Below are positions 7,741-16,968 of a stretch of DNA of 22,125 nt, piece by piece. The DNA lies in contig CAAFEY010000071.1 in NCBI GenBank assembly GCA_900761995.1, forward strand, positions 1 to 22,125. Reading direction: 5' to 3'. The stretch is from an uncultured Collinsella sp. Lineage in GTDB: Bacteria > Actinomycetota > Coriobacteriia > Coriobacteriales > Coriobacteriaceae. Below the pieces are notes generated by a model. That model did not search any database. It worked only from the letters and a program-made list of their open reading frames with translations, and was not told the DNA's origin. Positions within the stretch are counted from its first letter, which is position 1, and each line of letters starts with the position of its first letter. Position numbers and translations under genes: made by a program.

Positions 7741-8811
7741 TCAGCGCCCATACCACTGGCATCTCCACTCCTCAGCCAATTCAACCTGCCGAGGAATACC
7801 CGCCAGCCTCATTTTCTCGACCAGCTTCCCCGGGTCTTTGAGTTCGTTAAACGTAAACCGAAGCACCTTATGCCCGAGCATTGTCAGATGAGATTCCCGC
7901 TGACGCTCTGCCACGAATGGGTCGACCGACTCCCGACCCTCGCCGTTCTGCAAGGTATACTTCCCCTTTCCGTCGAGCTCGCCAATCACGCACGTTCCGT
8001 CCTCGAGCCGCCAAAAATAGTCGACGCGAAACACCTGGCTCGGATCGAGCGGGTCGCGAAACTCCACCTGCAGCTCCGGAACCGGAAAGCCGTACGCAAT
8101 AAAGAATGCTCGGAACCGAGACTCGCCGCCGTTTTCAGACAGCCCGTCCGCATACAACGCAATCACCTGTGCCCTGCGATACCCTCGCCTGCCCTCGCAA
8201 TCGGCGCGGAGGCGCTCGCACAAATCCCCACGTGATACGCCTTTCGCCCGCAGTGCAGAATCGGCAATCGCCAACCCGTAGGAGAACGGCGCACGCAGTA
8301 GGCAATCCTCCACCGTGCGCCAAAACGACGTCACCCGCACGCCATCAACATGCTCGAGTGCGCCCGCCATCTGCGGACGCAACAACCTGCACCCGCCGCT
8401 CAACGTCACCGAACAACCCGTCTTAACAAGAAAACGCGACCCAAGCAGATCATTCGGCACCTCCAGACCCCACAAAAGCGCCGCGTCATAGCCCCAAAAC
8501 GCCCAATCGGGATGAAACTCTGCAAGCCCTTTGATGGTACGCAGCGTTCGCTCCGCCGGCGTCAGCACACCCCAATCATGTTGAAAGCAGAACAAATACG
8601 GCTCGGGTTCCGCGATATCGTCGGTTCCAACATGACGCCGCAGCCACATGAGCTCCGCATTGTCATGCGTTGCGAGCAGCGCACCTTGCTCGGTCGCCTC
8701 CGTGAGTCGCGCGAGCATCCTATTCCGCGCCAACGTGTTACGAGTCGTATGTTTGTGTTTGAGAACGGTATTAGGCACTTCCATCACCACCACATCGGAC
8801 AAATGGACCAT
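7741..8811 (-). CDS. AbiEi-like N-terminal region fused to DUF559/Vsr-like nuclease fold
   Basis: The 356-residue protein has an N-terminal half resembling the AbiEi antitoxin/transcriptional regulator family (short start, LARNRMLARL helix, then the WGYDAALLWGLEVP motif). Its C-terminal domain (about 225-340) looks like DUF559, a PD-(D/E)XK endonuclease-like fold. Candidate catalytic residues are present: Glu230 in GGESRFR, Asp264 in RVDYFW, and Glu278/Lys282 in GELDGK. Fusions of this type are common in actinobacteria; their role is not established and a defence or regulatory role is inference. No AbiEii nucleotidyltransferase toxin is adjacent. The ATG at 8809-8811 follows GGAGG; an upstream TTG at 8835 lies in repeat-flank sequence with no ribosome binding site. 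Repeat arrays stand 9 nt and 27 nt from its ends. Confidence 0.75.
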   Translation of the reverse strand: MVHLSDVVVMEVPNTVLKHKHTTRNTLARNRMLARLTEATEQGALLATHDNAELMWLRRHVGTDDIAEPEPYLFCFQHDWGVLTPAERTLRTIKGLAEFHPDWAFWGYDAALLWGLEVPNDLLGSRFLVKTGCSVTLSGGCRLLRPQMAGALEHVDGVRVTSFWRTVEDCLLRAPFSYGLAIADSALRAKGVSRGDLCERLRADCEGRRGYRRAQVIALYADGLSENGGESRFRAFFIAYGFPVPELQVEFRDPLDPSQVFRVDYFWRLEDGTCVIGELDGKGKYTLQNGEGRESVDPFVAERQRESHLTMLGHKVLRFTFNELKDPGKLVEKMRLAGIPRQVELAEEWRCQWYGR

Positions 8812-8838
8812 CGTCACCGTTGCCTCCGCCGACAAACG

Positions 8839-9053
8839 TCTTGATCTGTAACAAGAAGACCGATTTTTGGACTGTAGATGTTACAGATTGAGACATTCCC
8901 CCAGCCAGGTGACAAACGTCTCGATCCGTAACAGTAAGACGTTCTTCAGGCCCCTAAACGTTACAGATTAAGACAAACCAGCGGCGCCCAAGCATTCGTC
9001 TCGTTCTGTAACAGGTAGACCGGTTTTTTGCCCCCAAACGTTACAGATCGAGA
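8839..9053. repeat. Palindromic 55-bp repeat cluster 3 (units E, F and G)
   Basis: The units are 8839-8893, 8919-8973 and 8999-9053, exactly 80 bp apart. Unit E pairs through two G-T wobbles at arm positions 4 and 5; F and G carry a few mismatches. The octamer GACAAACG precedes both E (8831-8838) and F (8911-8918), so the 25-nt gap sequence is partly shared. The cluster separates the nuclease-like gene from the unrecognised 235-aa gene. Confidence 0.93.
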
Positions 9054-9094
9054 CAAAAAGGCAAAAGGCAAGGCAGGCGACAACTACCCATCCC

Positions 9095-9802
9095 CTACTC
9101 CCACTCCTGCTCGTAGATGTTGAGCGACTTTACGTACCGCCCCTGGGCGCCCATGATGTCGCGGACCAGACGCAAGAAGAAGCTGATGCACGAGGTGTCA
9201 AAGCCGTCCTGCAGATCCTCGGGATGCACCGCACCAGGCCCATCGACCGCCGTGTCGTTCAGGCGCGCGATGTCATACAGGTAGAGCTGTCCCGCCGTAA
9301 GCCAGACATCGTCGACGCAGGCGAGGCGCACCGCAATCGCGCCGTCGTTCCAATGCTCCTTCCGCACGATATGCGGGTCGTAGACATCAAAGCGATGATC
9401 AGTGCGCGTGTCCTTCAGCACGACCATGCCGGACGCAGGATTCTTGTCCAAAATGCCAAAGCGCGAGAAATACTGCGTGTCGCGTACCTGCTCGAGCCGC
9501 TTGAGCGAGGCAGGCGAAAGCGATGCCGGCGGCTCGTCAACATATAGCTCGAGCAGCGTTTTGCCATGGCGATAGGGGCGCTCGAAGAGCAGCCAATCGG
9601 TAAACGCCATGTTGTAGGCCATGATTTCGTTTTGAGAAGGCCCCTCGCAATAGCTGAGCCACGGGTCGACAATGACCTCGAACTGTTCGCGTGCCAGCTC
9701 CAGGAATTGAAACTTCCGCAGCATCCAAAAGTGAGCCATGCCGGCAATATCGTTGCCGACGGCTTCAGCCAGCTCTGCTCGGTCAAAAGCGTGGTCAGTC
9801 AT
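9095..9802 (-). CDS. Conserved-looking protein of unknown function, 235 aa
   Basis: I do not recognise this family. The 235-residue protein is soluble, with no signal peptide or membrane helix, acidic overall and rich in aromatic residues (many F, W and Y). The N-terminal third looks helical; the middle (about 120-190) alternates hydrophobic and polar residues as in beta-sheet. It has no visible nucleotidyltransferase, nuclease or zinc motif. Codon use and GC resemble the neighbours, so it looks like a real gene. The ATG at 9800-9802 follows GAGGAGG at 5 nt. It lies between repeat cluster 3 and gltD, on the same strand as both neighbours. It could belong with the nuclease-like gene downstream, but the repeat array between them argues against tight translational coupling. 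Confidence 0.75.
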   Translation of the reverse strand: MTDHAFDRAELAEAVGNDIAGMAHFWMLRKFQFLELAREQFEVIVDPWLSYCEGPSQNEIMAYNMAFTDWLLFERPYRHGKTLLELYVDEPPASLSPASLKRLEQVRDTQYFSRFGILDKNPASGMVVLKDTRTDHRFDVYDPHIVRKEHWNDGAIAVRLACVDDVWLTAGQLYLYDIARLNDTAVDGPGAVHPEDLQDGFDTSCISFFLRLVRDIMGAQGRYVKSLNIYEQEWE

Positions 9803-9807
9803 GGCAT

Positions 9808-9849
9808 CCTCCTCAAACTGATGGACCTCAATTTGAGCTTACGAGGAGG
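9808..9849 (-). promoter_or_regulatory. Possible leader hairpin hiding the ribosome binding site of the 235-aa gene
   Basis: On the minus strand CCTCCTC (plus 9843-9849) is fully complementary to GAGGAGG (plus 9808-9814), which is the ribosome binding site of the downstream gene. A competing short stem, CTCAAA to TTTGAG, overlaps it. The folding could lower or switch translation. This is inference from complementarity only; short purine-rich sites often find chance partners. Confidence 0.35.
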
Positions 9850-10091
9850 GTGGGCAGCCACGACCAGCGCGGGCAAAATAGGCCTCCGGTTGCAAACCAG
9901 ATGCTGACCAAACACTTGACGAAAAGCTTGACCGAAAATGCGCACCGCAACAAAACCGCAGGCAAACATAGACGGCCAACCCGCCCTTTTGAGCCAGATG
10001 CCTGCAGCCACCACAGAAACAACAGGTGACCACAGCCCAAAAAGTCGACAAATGAACACCCGCACATCGACAAACGAGCAAATTGCTCGCA
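9850..10091. other. Intergenic stretch, no gene seen
   Basis: This is part of the 356-nt region between the 235-aa gene and the gltD stop. It is richer in A on the plus strand and has lower GC than the surrounding genes. Frames across it carry no ribosome binding site or recognisable domain. It should hold the promoter of the 235-aa gene on the minus strand, but I find no clear -35/-10 pair. Confidence 0.4.
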
Positions 10092-10147
10092 AAGAGTGTC
10101 CCCAACGACTAGACAAAAAAAAATGGCTAGTCATTGGGGACGTTCTT
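10092..10147. repeat. Long stem-loop with nine-A loop downstream of gltD
   Basis: Two 21-nt arms (10092-10112 and 10127-10147) are complementary except at three positions, built around GTCCCCAA and TTGGGGAC. The 14-nt loop holds a run of nine A (nine T on the minus strand). It begins 11 nt after the gltD stop in the transcribed direction. A second, competing stem, TAGTCATT (10128-10135) with AATGACTA (10149-10156), would come just before the T-run on the minus strand and could act as a weak terminator for gltBD. The GGGGAC core links it to the element at 5332-5411. Confidence 0.7.
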
Positions 10148-10158
10148 AAATGACTACT

Positions 10159-11640
<1,482 letters not shown>

Positions 11641-11645
11641 GGCAC

Positions 11646-14600
11646 TTACGCCTCCTTCTTGGTCGAAGCAACAGAGCTGGCAGCCACAGACGCAGCGCCA
11701 GCAGCACCGCCCGCCACATCAAAGCGATCGACATCCGCGGCGCTCGCGCGACCGGTCACAATGTCAAACGCCAGCTCCTCGGCCTGCGCATGCGTCTTGC
11801 CGACGGCCTCGGCGGCGGCGACAATCGCCAGCACACGCTCGTACTCGGTCGGAATGACCTTCACAAAGTGCTTGCTCATCGTCTCAAAGCTGTAGAGCAG
11901 CTTGATGCCGCGCGGACTCTGCGTCGCGTCCACGTGCTCCTGGATGAGCTCGCGAATCTGCGCCAGCTCGCCGGCAGTCGGGGCCTTGAGCTCAACGCTC
12001 TCGTGGTTCACGCGGGCATCGAGCGTGCCGTACTGGTCAAAGACATAAGCCACGCCACCCGTCATGCCGGCAGCGAAGTTCTGCCCGACCTCGCCCAGGA
12101 TGAGCGCCAGGCCACCCGTCATGTACTCGCAACCGTGGTTGCCGCAACCCTCGACCACCACGGTGGCACCGGAGTTGCGTACGCCAAAGCGCTGGCCTGC
12201 CAGGCCGTTGATGAAGCCACGGCCGCTCGTGGCGCCAAAGAACGCAACGTTGCCCACGATGATGTTTTCGTCGAACTTATAGGTCGCATGCGGGTTGGGG
12301 CGCACCGACACCTCGCCGCCCGAAAGGCCCTTGCCAAAGTAGTCGTTGGCGTCGCCGCACACGTTGAGCGTAATGCCGCGCGGCAGGAAGGCGCCAAAGC
12401 TCTGACCGGCCGATCCATCGCAATCGATGGTGATGGAGCCGGCGGGCAGGCCCTCGGGATGTGCCTTGGTCACCGCGTTACCCAGGATGGTGCCCACGCA
12501 ACGGTTGACGTTGGCGATATCGGCGCGGAAGCGAATCGGGCGCAAGTGGGCACGGGCATCGGCCGTATAGGGCACGAACAGCGTGGAGTCGAGCGTCTTG
12601 TCGAGCTCGCTGTCCGCGGCCATCTGCGGCAGGAAGTGACGACCGTCGGCACCCGGGATATGGGCACCGAACTCGCAGGTCGCGCTCGCCAGCACGGGCG
12701 ACAGATCGAGCAAGTTGGCCTTACGGTTGCCCGGGACCTCAATCTGGCGCAAGCACTCGGGATGGCCGACCATCTCGTCGACGGTGCGGAAGCCCAGGCT
12801 CGCCATGACCTCGCGCAGTTGCTCGGCAACAAAGAGCATAAAGTGCTCGACGTGCTCGGGCTTGCCGCGGAAGCCGCGACGCAGGCGGCAGTTTTGCGTG
12901 GCGATGCCGGCGGGGCAGGTATCCTGCTGGCAGTCGCGCTGCATGAGGCAGCCCATCGAGATGAGCGGCATGGTCGCAAAGCCAAACTCCTCGGCGCCCA
13001 GCAAGCAGGCGACGGCAACGTCGGTGCCGTCCATGAGCTTGCCGTCGGCCTCGAGCACCACGCGCGAGCGCAGGCCGTTTTGCAGCAGCGTCTGCTGGGC
13101 CTCGGCAAGGCCAAGCTCCAGCGGCAGACCCGCATGCCAGATAGAGTCGCGCGCAGCGGCACCCGAGCCGCCATTGTGACCGCTGATCAAGATCTTGTCG
13201 GCAGCGCCCTTGGCCACACCGGTGGCGATGGTGCCGACGCCGGCCTCGCTGACCAGCTTGACCGACACGCGTGCGCCAGGGTTGGCGTTCTTAAGGTCAA
13301 AGATGAGCTCGGCCAGGTCTTCGATGGAGTAGATGTCGTGATGCGGCGGAGGCGAGATCAGGCCGATGCCGGGCGTGGACTGACGGACCTCGGCAATCCA
13401 GGGGTAGACCTTCTTGCCGGGCAGGTGGCCACCCTCGCCGGGCTTGGCGCCCTGGGCCATCTTGATCTGAATCTCGAAGGCGCTGCACAGGTAGCGGCTC
13501 GTCACGCCAAAGCGCGCACTTGCCACCTGCTTGATCGCGGAGTTCTTGGAATCACCGTTAGCCAGCGGGGTCTCGCGACGCGGATCCTCACCGCCCTCGC
13601 CGGAGTTGGAACGGCCGTGCAGGCGGTTCATGGCGATGGCCATGCACTCGTGTGCTTCCTTGCTGATGGAGCCGTACGACATGGCGCCGGTGTTAAAGCG
13701 GCGGACGATGTTGAGCGCGGGCTCGACCTCGTCGAGCGAAACCGGCGTGCGGCCGCTGGCATCAAAGTCGAGCAAGTCGCGCAGACGCACGGCACGGCCG
13801 GTGCGGTGCAAGCGGGCGCTGTACTCCTTAAAGGTGTCGTAGCTGTCCTCACGGCAGGCGGTCTGCAGCAGGTAGACGGCCTGGGGGTCGATGAGGTGTT
13901 CCTCGCCGCCGAGCGGGCGCCACTTGGTCAGGCCCAGCGTGGGCAGCTGATCGGGAGCCGGGCTTTTAAGGATGGCGAGCGCAGCGTCATAGCGCTCGTT
14001 TTGCTCGCGCTCAACGTCCTCGACACCCATACCGCCCACACGGCTCACCGTGCCGGCGAAGTACGCGTTGACGAACTCCGGAGTAAAGCCGACGGCCTCG
14101 AAAATCTGCGCGGAGTGATAGCTCTGCACCGTGGAGATACCCATCTTGGACATGATGGAGACGATACCCGCCGTCGCGGCCTTGTTGTAGTTGTCGATGC
14201 CCTGCTCGGCCGTCACGTCCGGGTCGCCGCGTGCTGCCAAGTCGCGGATGCACGCATGCGCATTGTACGGATAGATGCCGCTTGCGGAGTAGCCCACCAG
14301 CGCCGCAAAGTCGTGCGGGGACACGGCATCGCCGCACTCCACCACGATGTCGGCAAAGGTACGCACACCGGCGCGGATCAGGTGGTTGTGCACGCAGCCC
14401 ACGGCAAGCAGCGACGGCACGGGCACCTCGCCCGCTCCGGCACGATCGCTCAGCACCACAATGTTCACGCCGTCGCGGACCGCAGCCTCAACGTCCTCGG
14501 CAAGCTGTTTGAGCGCAGTCTGCAGCGCGCCCTCGCCGGCATCGCGGCGGTAGACGGCACGGAAACGGCGGGTCTTAAAGCCAACACGGTCAATCGCGCA

Positions 14601-16343
14601 AATGCGGTCGAACTCCTCCTCGTTGAGCAACGGGCGCTCCAAGCGCACCAGCTGGCAGGCCGTACGAGAGTCCTCGAGCAGGTTGCCGTGGTTGCCCAGG
14701 TAGAGCGTGGTCGAAGTCACCATATGCTCGCGCAGGGCGTCGATGGGCGGGTTCGTGACCTGAGCGAACAGCTGATAGAAGTAGTCAAAGAACGAACGCG
14801 TCTTCTTGGACAGGCAGGCCAGCGGTGCGTCGATGCCCATCGAGGCGAGCGGGGCCTTGCCCTGCTGGGCCATGGGACGCACGACCTCGTCGACGTCATC
14901 CCAGTGGTAGCCGAGCTTGGCCATACGCACGGCGGCGGGCACCTCGGCGTCCTCGGCGGGCGCGGGCGCGGCGGGCTCATCGAGCGCGTCGACGGTCAGC
15001 GTCTCCTCGGCAATCCAGTCGCGGTAGGGCTTCTCCTTGGCATAGCGGGCGCGCAGCTCGTCGTTGTAGATCACGCGGCCGCGGGCAAAATCGACCTCGA
15101 GCATCTGGCCCGGTCCCAGGCAGCCACTCGTCAGGATGTTCTCGGGGCGTACCTCGATGGTGCCCACTTCGCTTGCCAGCATAAAGCGGCCATCGCGCGT
15201 CACGTAGTAGCGGGCGGGGCGCAAGCCGTTGCGGTCGAGGGCGGCGCCCAGCGTGCGACCGTCGGTAAAGGCGATGGCCGCCGGGCCGTCCCACGGCTCC
15301 ATGAGCATGGACTGGTAAGCGTCGTAGGCGCGGCGCTCCTCACTCAGGCTGTCGTTGTGGTCCCACGGCTCGGGCAGCAACATGGACGCAGCACGCGTAA
15401 GCGGGCGACCGTTCATGACCAAAAACTCAAGCACGTTGTCCAAAACCGCCGAGTCGGAACCCTCGCGGTTGATGATGGGCATCACGCGCTCAAGATCGTG
15501 CTGTAACACGGGGCTGTACAGGTTGGGTTCGCGGGCGCGAATCCAGTTGACGTTGCCCTTAAGGGTGTTGATCTCGCCGTTGTGGATGATAAAGCGGTTG
15601 GGATGCGCGCGCTCCCAGCTGGGCGTGGTGTTGGTGGAGTAGCGCGAGTGGACGAGCGCCACCGCCGTCTTGACGGCGGCGTCGTTGAGGTCGATGAAGA
15701 AGCGGCGCATCTGTGTGGCGACCAGCATGCCCTTGTACACGATGGTGCGCGAGCTCATGGAGCACACATAGAAGATCTTGTCGCGCAGGGCAAACTCGGC
15801 ATCGGCCTTCTTCTCGATAGTGCGACGGCACACGTACAGGCGGCGCTCGAAGGCGTCACCCGCCGGCGTATCGTCGGGGCGGCCCAGAAAGGCTTGCAGA
15901 ATGGTGGGCATGCAGGCGCGGGCCGTCTCGCCCAGGTCGTGCGGGTCGACCGGCACCTCGCGCCAAAAGAGCAGCGGCACGCCGGCCTCGGCACAGCCTT
16001 CCTCAAACACGCGGCGGGCATCCTCTACGCCCTTGTCGTCCTGCGGAAAGAACAGCATGGCCACGCCATAGTCGCCCTCTGCCGGCAGAATCTGACCGCA
16101 CTTTTGAGCCTCTTTGCGGAAAAAGTGATGCGGAACCTGGAACAGGATGCCGGCGCCGTCGCCGGTGTTCTTCTCGAGTCCCGTACCGCCGCGGTGCTCC
16201 AAGTTGACCAGAATGGACAGCGCGTCGTCCAGAATCTGGTGATGGCGCTCACCGTTGATATCGGCAAGCGCGCCGATGCCACATGCATCGTGGTCGAATT
16301 CGGGGCGATAAAGGCCCTGCTGCTGAGCGGAATCTGCCTGCAT
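11646..16343 (-). CDS. gltB: Glutamate synthase large (alpha) subunit
   Basis: It makes two glutamates from glutamine and 2-oxoglutarate, the second half of the GS-GOGAT ammonium assimilation route. The 1565-residue protein has a class II glutamine amidotransferase domain whose nucleophile Cys21 (in DACGIG) would become N-terminal after removal of a 20-residue propeptide. A central domain follows, then an FMN barrel, a [3Fe-4S] site with Cys1132, Cys1138 and Cys1143 (CLMQRDCQQDTC), and the C-terminal GXGXG beta-helix. It is slightly longer than usual owing to an Ala/Ser-rich tail of about 20 residues. GGGGAGG upstream of the ATG fixes the start. A GlnR-like site lies 70 nt upstream. Confidence 0.98.
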   Translation of the reverse strand: MQADSAQQQGLYRPEFDHDACGIGALADINGERHHQILDDALSILVNLEHRGGTGLEKNTGDGAGILFQVPHHFFRKEAQKCGQILPAEGDYGVAMLFFPQDDKGVEDARRVFEEGCAEAGVPLLFWREVPVDPHDLGETARACMPTILQAFLGRPDDTPAGDAFERRLYVCRRTIEKKADAEFALRDKIFYVCSMSSRTIVYKGMLVATQMRRFFIDLNDAAVKTAVALVHSRYSTNTTPSWERAHPNRFIIHNGEINTLKGNVNWIRAREPNLYSPVLQHDLERVMPIINREGSDSAVLDNVLEFLVMNGRPLTRAASMLLPEPWDHNDSLSEERRAYDAYQSMLMEPWDGPAAIAFTDGRTLGAALDRNGLRPARYYVTRDGRFMLASEVGTIEVRPENILTSGCLGPGQMLEVDFARGRVIYNDELRARYAKEKPYRDWIAEETLTVDALDEPAAPAPAEDAEVPAAVRMAKLGYHWDDVDEVVRPMAQQGKAPLASMGIDAPLACLSKKTRSFFDYFYQLFAQVTNPPIDALREHMVTSTTLYLGNHGNLLEDSRTACQLVRLERPLLNEEEFDRICAIDRVGFKTRRFRAVYRRDAGEGALQTALKQLAEDVEAAVRDGVNIVVLSDRAGAGEVPVPSLLAVGCVHNHLIRAGVRTFADIVVECGDAVSPHDFAALVGYSASGIYPYNAHACIRDLAARGDPDVTAEQGIDNYNKAATAGIVSIMSKMGISTVQSYHSAQIFEAVGFTPEFVNAYFAGTVSRVGGMGVEDVEREQNERYDAALAILKSPAPDQLPTLGLTKWRPLGGEEHLIDPQAVYLLQTACREDSYDTFKEYSARLHRTGRAVRLRDLLDFDASGRTPVSLDEVEPALNIVRRFNTGAMSYGSISKEAHECMAIAMNRLHGRSNSGEGGEDPRRETPLANGDSKNSAIKQVASARFGVTSRYLCSAFEIQIKMAQGAKPGEGGHLPGKKVYPWIAEVRQSTPGIGLISPPPHHDIYSIEDLAELIFDLKNANPGARVSVKLVSEAGVGTIATGVAKGAADKILISGHNGGSGAAARDSIWHAGLPLELGLAEAQQTLLQNGLRSRVVLEADGKLMDGTDVAVACLLGAEEFGFATMPLISMGCLMQRDCQQDTCPAGIATQNCRLRRGFRGKPEHVEHFMLFVAEQLREVMASLGFRTVDEMVGHPECLRQIEVPGNRKANLLDLSPVLASATCEFGAHIPGADGRHFLPQMAADSELDKTLDSTLFVPYTADARAHLRPIRFRADIANVNRCVGTILGNAVTKAHPEGLPAGSITIDCDGSAGQSFGAFLPRGITLNVCGDANDYFGKGLSGGEVSVRPNPHATYKFDENIIVGNVAFFGATSGRGFINGLAGQRFGVRNSGATVVVEGCGNHGCEYMTGGLALILGEVGQNFAAGMTGGVAYVFDQYGTLDARVNHESVELKAPTAGELAQIRELIQEHVDATQSPRGIKLLYSFETMSKHFVKVIPTEYERVLAIVAAAEAVGKTHAQAEELAFDIVTGRASAADVDRFDVAGGAAGAASVAASSVASTKKEA

Positions 16344-16385
16344 CGCGATCCTCCCCTAGATATTTAGACAGTCAGTTGAATAGGC

Positions 16386-16428
16386 ATAGTAGGGGCATCG
16401 GGGCATCGTTGTGTTTCCCGCCCGTTTC
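16386..16428 (-). promoter_or_regulatory. Candidate gltBD promoter with GlnR-like box
   Basis: On the minus strand GAAAC-N6-GAAAC lies at 16413-16428, two direct half-sites 11 bp apart. This matches the pattern reported for GlnR sites in actinomycetes (GTnAC-N6-GAAAC) in its second half and closely in its first. A TACTAT hexamer at 16386-16391 could be the -10 box; the -35 position has no consensus, as expected of an activator-dependent promoter. It stands upstream of a classic nitrogen-regulated operon. No glnR gene is in the window, so this is a hypothesis. Confidence 0.35.
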
Positions 16429-16472
16429 GAAACAATCGCGTAACGCACGCCGGCCATCAACGTCTTGCTATC

Positions 16473-16537
16473 AAACATGTACGTCAGCCCCCAAACATGT
16501 CGAAATATGACATCTTTGGGGGCTGATGTACACGTTT
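16473..16537. repeat. Long imperfect stem-loop upstream of gltB
   Basis: Two 29-nt arms (16473-16501 and 16509-16537) flank a 7-nt loop and match at 26 of 29 positions; one of the three differences is a G-T wobble. The core is TCAGCCCCCAAA against TTTGGGGGCTGA. It is unlike the 55-bp family. No T-run follows on either strand, so it is not an obvious terminator. It may be a single copy of another dispersed palindrome or a remnant of a small mobile element. It lies in the 625-nt gltB-gpmA divergent region; I see no supported gene there. Confidence 0.75.
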
Positions 16538-16694
16538 TAGTGCAGGGACAGCCGGCACATATGCATCTGGCCCCTTTGAATTATTCTGGAAACGAGGGCC
16601 ACGCAGACTTTTGCATGATGCGACTCGACACCGCAGACCTCAAGGGCGGCAACAGGGCGCCCAAGTTCGGCTTGTAAGCTCACCGCTTCAAACA

Positions 16695-16829
16695 TCTCAA
16701 TCTGTAACAGGAGGAACCGATTTTGGCGCCTAGATGTTACAGATTGAGATTTTCTGCGGGACGGTTTTGGTTTGTCTCGATCTGTAACACCTAGGCCCAA
16801 TTTCCATCCCTAGTTGTTACAGATCGAGA
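16695..16829. repeat. Palindromic 55-bp repeat cluster 4 (units H and I)
   Basis: The units are 16695-16749 and 16775-16829, 80 bp apart. Both have perfect 15-bp arms; H uses the A-T version at arm position 5 and I the G-C version. The 25-nt gap (16750-16774) matches the gap between units K and L (19238-19262) at 21 of 25 positions, so these dimers share a common origin. The cluster lies between divergent gltB and gpmA, upstream of the gpmA promoter. Confidence 0.95.
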
Positions 16830-16887
16830 CATTTCGGCAGCCCCCCTTCACCATCCCATTCAAATAGAACAATTTTGTTAGTCTTGG

Positions 16888-16916
16888 TTAACTTTTAAGC
16901 TTAAAACGGGTATCCT
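16888..16916 (+). promoter_or_regulatory. Promoter of the phosphoglycerate mutase gene
   Basis: A -35 box TTAACT (16888-16893) and a -10 box TATCCT (16911-16916) are separated by 17 bp. The expected start of transcription is near 16922, giving a leader of about 45 nt with AAGGAGG before the ATG. A perfect 14-bp palindrome, TTTTAAGCTTAAAA (16893-16906), fills the spacer and could be an operator. Confidence 0.6.
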
Positions 16917-16968
16917 TTGCGGCGTCAAGCAAACGGCACGCACACCGTGCCAGATCAAGGAGGCCCCT

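Noticed and set aside
8812..8835. TTG start at 8835 for the nuclease-like gene
   Set aside because: There is no ribosome binding site before it and it lies in the GACAAACG flank shared by repeat units; the ATG at 8811 has GGAGG.
8839..9053. CRISPR array
   Set aside because: The repeated parts are inverted rather than direct and only 15 nt long, gaps and loops share sequence with one another, there are at most three units per site, and no cas genes are present.
16465..16677. 70-codon open frame in the gltB-gpmA region
   Set aside because: It begins inside the 29-bp stem-loop, has no ribosome binding site and no recognisable domain.
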